64,000 bases of DNA, from contig NZ_FOWD01000020.1 of the NCBI RefSeq assembly GCF_900115365.1, positions 1 through 64,000 of the forward strand, read 5' to 3'. Origin of the DNA: Anaerocolumna aminovalerica (GTDB lineage: Bacteria > Bacillota > Clostridia > Lachnospirales > Lachnospiraceae). Within the stretch, counting starts at the first letter, position 1. Each line of letters starts with the position of its first letter. Under the pieces are notes generated by a model. That model was not told where the DNA came from. It made no database searches and saw nothing but the letters and a program-made list of their open reading frames with translations. Made by a program: the position numbers and the translations under genes. Below are positions 61,094-64,000 of this stretch, piece after piece.

Positions 61094-62848
61094 TTACATA
61101 CTCATTTGTAAGAATACATCAATGGAATCCGCCACTGTTTGTAAACTTTTTCTCCAGAAGTCAGGAGAGGTTAAATCAATACCGGCCATGGCTGCAACAT
61201 CCTCAACGGATTTTACGGTAGTTGCTTTTAATATATCCCGGTATTGGGGAACAAAAGCAGCTCCTTCTTCCTGATATTTTGCATATAATCCTCTGGCAAA
61301 TAATCCTCCGAATGCATATGGGAAGTTATAGAAGCTTAATACTTCTGAATAATAATGGCCTTTGCAAACCCACATATATGGGTGCAAACAGGAATGGTCC
61401 AGGCCATCGCCATAGGCTTCTTTTTGTGCTTCAATCATTATGTTCTCTAATTCATCTGCAAATAGGAAAGAGTCTTTACGTTTTTCAAACACAGCACTTT
61501 CAAACAGGTAACGTGAGTAAATATCGCAGATTATCTGTGTAGTATCCTGTAACTGACTTTCCAGCAATGCCAGTTTTTCTTTTCCCTCAGATTCATTAAT
61601 AGCTGCATTCATTATTATTAATTCGTTAAAATTGGAGGCTGTTTCTGCAACAGGCATGGAATAATCTGTATTTAATGGTTGATGGTCTTGGATATTGTAA
61701 CCGTGATAAGCATGGCCAAGTTCATGAGCCAATGTAACAACATCACTAAGGGTGTTGTCAAAGTTCGTAAGAATACGGCTTTGTTTTATAAAGGGAAGGT
61801 TATAACAAAATGCACCTCCAACTTTTCCCTGATGAGGGAAGAAATCAATCCATTCATCATCAAAGGCAGTTTCAATCAAATCTGCTAAATCATCGGAGAA
61901 GCCGCGAAAATGAGTAACAAGATATTCTTTTGCCTCTTCCGTAGTAAAAGTCCGATTGGATTCTCCCAGTGGTGCGAATAAATCATACCAGGGCAATCCG
62001 TTTTTATGTCCAAGTATTTCTGCTTTCTTTCTTAAGTAAGCATGGAATTTTGGCATATATTCTTTCATTGCCGTTAACATGGCATCTAAAGTCTCTTTTT
62101 TCATTCTGGAATTTTCCAGAGTCATTGCCAATGGAGATTCATATCCTCTTAAATCTGCAATAGTGTTCACTTGAGATTTGATATTATTAAGTGAAAATGC
62201 AACAGCATCTTTAATCTTATGGTAAGCAGCTATTTCTGCATCATAAGCTGTTTTACGAATCCTTTGATCCGGATCATAAGCCTGATTGCGAATACCAGAA
62301 AGAGTAGTTTCTTCTCCATTATAATCTACAGCTACGGTAGAAGTCAGATATTGATGAAGCATGGCCCAGGCTGAGCCGGCAGATAAATTCATTTTTGCAA
62401 TTACTTCTTCTACGTCGTCACTTAAGGTATGTTTTGCTTCTCTTCTAATTTCATGGAGCATAAAATCATAATTTTTTAACTTTTCATTTTCGGAAATGAT
62501 CTGATCAAGGTTAGGAATAGCTCCGATGTATTTATTGATCATTGCTTTTTCTTTTGATAATGTACTGTTTATCTCTTCCAACCGTCCTATTAATGCAGCG
62601 GTTTCGCTGTCTGTAGTATTGGTTGACTGACGAAGAGCAAGATAAACGTATAATCTTTTAAAAACTAATTCATATTTTTCCAGATAATTAATAAGTGAGA
62701 TAAGTGCTTCTGCAGGTTTTATATCAGCAAGTGTTCCCACGTAATCTTTTATAGCTGTAATCAGTTCTTTCATTTGTTTAAAATCATTTTGAAAGGCTTC
62801 ATCCTGATAGCCTTTGTAAAGTGCATCTAACGACCATTCTTTTTTCAT
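61094..62848 (-). CDS. Oligoendopeptidase F-type M3 metallopeptidase (second copy)
   Basis: A 584-residue cytoplasmic zinc peptidase of the M3B family. HExxH is in TLAHELGHAYHGYN (about residue 375) and a downstream Glu in AETASNFNELIIM. It differs from the first M3 enzyme (45606) enough to be a separate subfamily (PepF/pz-like), not a recent duplication. The minus-strand ATG has AGAAAGAGG upstream. It is followed by the terminator of the convergent MATE gene. Confidence 0.93.
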   Translation of the reverse strand: MKKEWSLDALYKGYQDEAFQNDFKQMKELITAIKDYVGTLADIKPAEALISLINYLEKYELVFKRLYVYLALRQSTNTTDSETAALIGRLEEINSTLSKEKAMINKYIGAIPNLDQIISENEKLKNYDFMLHEIRREAKHTLSDDVEEVIAKMNLSAGSAWAMLHQYLTSTVAVDYNGEETTLSGIRNQAYDPDQRIRKTAYDAEIAAYHKIKDAVAFSLNNIKSQVNTIADLRGYESPLAMTLENSRMKKETLDAMLTAMKEYMPKFHAYLRKKAEILGHKNGLPWYDLFAPLGESNRTFTTEEAKEYLVTHFRGFSDDLADLIETAFDDEWIDFFPHQGKVGGAFCYNLPFIKQSRILTNFDNTLSDVVTLAHELGHAYHGYNIQDHQPLNTDYSMPVAETASNFNELIIMNAAINESEGKEKLALLESQLQDTTQIICDIYSRYLFESAVFEKRKDSFLFADELENIMIEAQKEAYGDGLDHSCLHPYMWVCKGHYYSEVLSFYNFPYAFGGLFARGLYAKYQEEGAAFVPQYRDILKATTVKSVEDVAAMAGIDLTSPDFWRKSLQTVADSIDVFLQMSM

Positions 62849-63080
62849 ATAAACCTCTTTCTAAGGGCATCTAAATGTTTTATTGGAAGTACAATGAACG
62901 CCCTTTTTCAGTTTTCACTTAGTATTACTTCCAATCCTTAAACAAGATATGATTATATTATACCACCAATTTCTTCAAAAAAGTACAAATATTGCAATTC
63001 TTTCTAGAAAATATAAGTCGGAGTAATAGCAGATGAAAGTAGTACATAATATAATACTATAGTGTATCTGAGAGGTGCTC

Positions 63081-64000
63081 ATGATTAAAAAAATCAATAT
63101 AAAACACGGGATTATTGGTGAGTTGGTGATACTTATTATTTTAGCTTCCTTTCTTATTTATCAGAATGTAAAGGAAAATTCTATTGATGCTTTCTTGCCT
63201 ACCGCTGAGAAAGATTACATAAAATGGGTGGATTTTGATGTTAGTCATACAGCTATGGATAAAGCCTATAATTATGACGTGGAGTCTCAATCAGAAGAAG
63301 TGAAGCTGAATTGGATTGAACTCCTTGCCTTCTTGGGAGCAAGATATGGAGGGGACTTTTCAAAGTATAAGGAAAAACATATGGCCGATTTGGTGGAAAG
63401 GCTAAGGTCAAAAAAAGAAACCATGGAAAGTATAACAAAAGATATGAAATATTATAGTTATTATCTGGAAGCTTATACCACAATTTTAGGGGGATTTGTG
63501 GGTGAGTATGAAATTCAGGTACCAAGCGAAACCAATCCGGAAGAAAAAGTATGGGTTAAGAAATATGGGTTGAAAGCTTTTTTACCTATTGCAAAGAATT
63601 TCCCTTATAGTGATTATGATGATTTTGGAGCTTCCAGAAGTTATGGTTATAAAAGAGTTCATTTGGGACATGACATGATGGGGCAGGTGGGAACACCAAT
63701 TGTTGCAGTAGAATCCGGCTATGTAGAAGCCATGGGATGGAATCAATATGGAGGCTGGAGAATCGGAATCAGAAGTTTTGATAAGAAACGTTATTATTAC
63801 TATGCCCACTTAAGAAAGAATTTTCCCTACAACAAATCCCTGGAAGAAGGCAGCATTGTAAAAGCAGGTGATGTAATTGGATATTTAGGAAGAACCGGAT
63901 ACAGCGCAACAGAAAATACTAATAATATAGATACTTCCCACTTACATTTCGGACTACAGCTTATATTTGACGAATCACAAAAAGAAGGAGTCAATGAGAT
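63081..64000 (+). CDS. M23-family peptidase, membrane-anchored (partial at window end)
   Basis: The frame begins at ATG 63081 behind GAGAGGTGCTC and is still open at the window edge (306 codons seen). A single N-terminal membrane segment (about residues 13-29: ELVILIILASFLIY) is followed by a helical region and an M23 LysM-less endopeptidase domain. HLGHDMMGQVGTPIVA is at about residue 194 and SHLHFGLQ at about 287. It would cleave peptidoglycan cross-links on the outer face of the membrane. Its relation to sporulation (SpoIIQ-like) or growth is not clear. Only about 230 bases of AT-rich promoter DNA separate it from the divergent M3 gene. Confidence 0.85.
   Translation, partial: MIKKINIKHGIIGELVILIILASFLIYQNVKENSIDAFLPTAEKDYIKWVDFDVSHTAMDKAYNYDVESQSEEVKLNWIELLAFLGARYGGDFSKYKEKHMADLVERLRSKKETMESITKDMKYYSYYLEAYTTILGGFVGEYEIQVPSETNPEEKVWVKKYGLKAFLPIAKNFPYSDYDDFGASRSYGYKRVHLGHDMMGQVGTPIVAVESGYVEAMGWNQYGGWRIGIRSFDKKRYYYYAHLRKNFPYNKSLEEGSIVKAGDVIGYLGRTGYSATENTNNIDTSHLHFGLQLIFDESQKEGVNE

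Noticed and set aside
1-64000. CRISPR array, rRNA or tRNA genes
   Set aside because: I saw no regularly spaced repeats, no rRNA segments and no tRNA cloverleaf with conserved T-loop sequence; short hidden tRNAs cannot be excluded by eye.

Overview
The window looks like a low-GC, spore-forming, anaerobic Clostridia chromosome, most likely Lachnospiraceae, carrying a Tn916-family integrative conjugative element (ICE) at its left. The evidence for the host is family-level only: a SleC-like spore cortex enzyme, rubrerythrins, a YesM/YesN-sugar ABC transporter-GH3 locus, a GGGtGRT gene pair and AT-rich codon use. No species call is made.

Region 1 (about 318-21781) is the ICE. Its transfer core follows Tn916 gene order: orf22 remnant, orf21 coupling ATPase, oriT-like region, orf20 MobT relaxase, orf19, ardA (orf18), orf17, orf16 VirB4-type ATPase, orf15, orf14 and orf13. 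The regulators orf7 and orf8 follow further right. Four points differ from Tn916. The left end is cut inside orf22. orf16 has a premature TAG at codon 19. A DUF4145 gene sits between orf19 and ardA. The usual tet(M) position holds an AT-rich cargo (12119-18019): a small divergent XRE-regulated operon, then sigma factor, anti-sigma factor, secreted caspase-like protein, lipoprotein and small secreted protein. The tyrosine integrase/xis pair is replaced by a large serine recombinase, whose consensus promoter is overlapped by palindromes next to a divergent XRE repressor.

Region 2 (21782-27711) begins immediately after the recombinase with a yyaL/SPATA20-type gene broken by a 19-base insertion next to its CHWC motif. 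It continues with SleC, a YkgJ-type Cys-cluster protein, an aromatic acid exporter-like protein and a rubrerythrin with a nonsense codon.

Region 3 (28020-37262) is a carbohydrate-use locus: YesN-type regulator, YesM-type kinase, lipoprotein sugar-binding protein, two permeases and a GH3 beta-glucosidase. Region 4 (37426-42420) holds a MerR regulator with matching operators at its own promoter and at a 2,4-diaminopentanoate dehydrogenase-like gene, then 3-methyladenine glycosylase and the NifU-like/GGGtGRT pair.

Region 5 (42440-45580) is a patchwork: a tyrosine-recombinase remnant, paired hairpin leaders, small membrane and acidic proteins, a degenerate rubrerythrin and a holin-like protein. 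Region 6 (45606-56592) has oligoendopeptidase F, a two-gene methionine/one-carbon operon (Hcy methyltransferase-MTHFR fusion and a short MetH) and a heterodimeric ABC exporter pair. Region 7 (56765-64000) has a holin-like type I toxin candidate, a TipAS MerR regulator, a decayed flavodoxin, a Cof-type phosphatase, a MATE transporter, a second M3 oligopeptidase and an M23 peptidase cut by the window edge.

No rRNA, tRNA or CRISPR array was found by eye. Several genes are broken by single events (orf16, yyaL, rubrerythrin, flavodoxin). Sequencing error cannot be excluded for the single-base cases.
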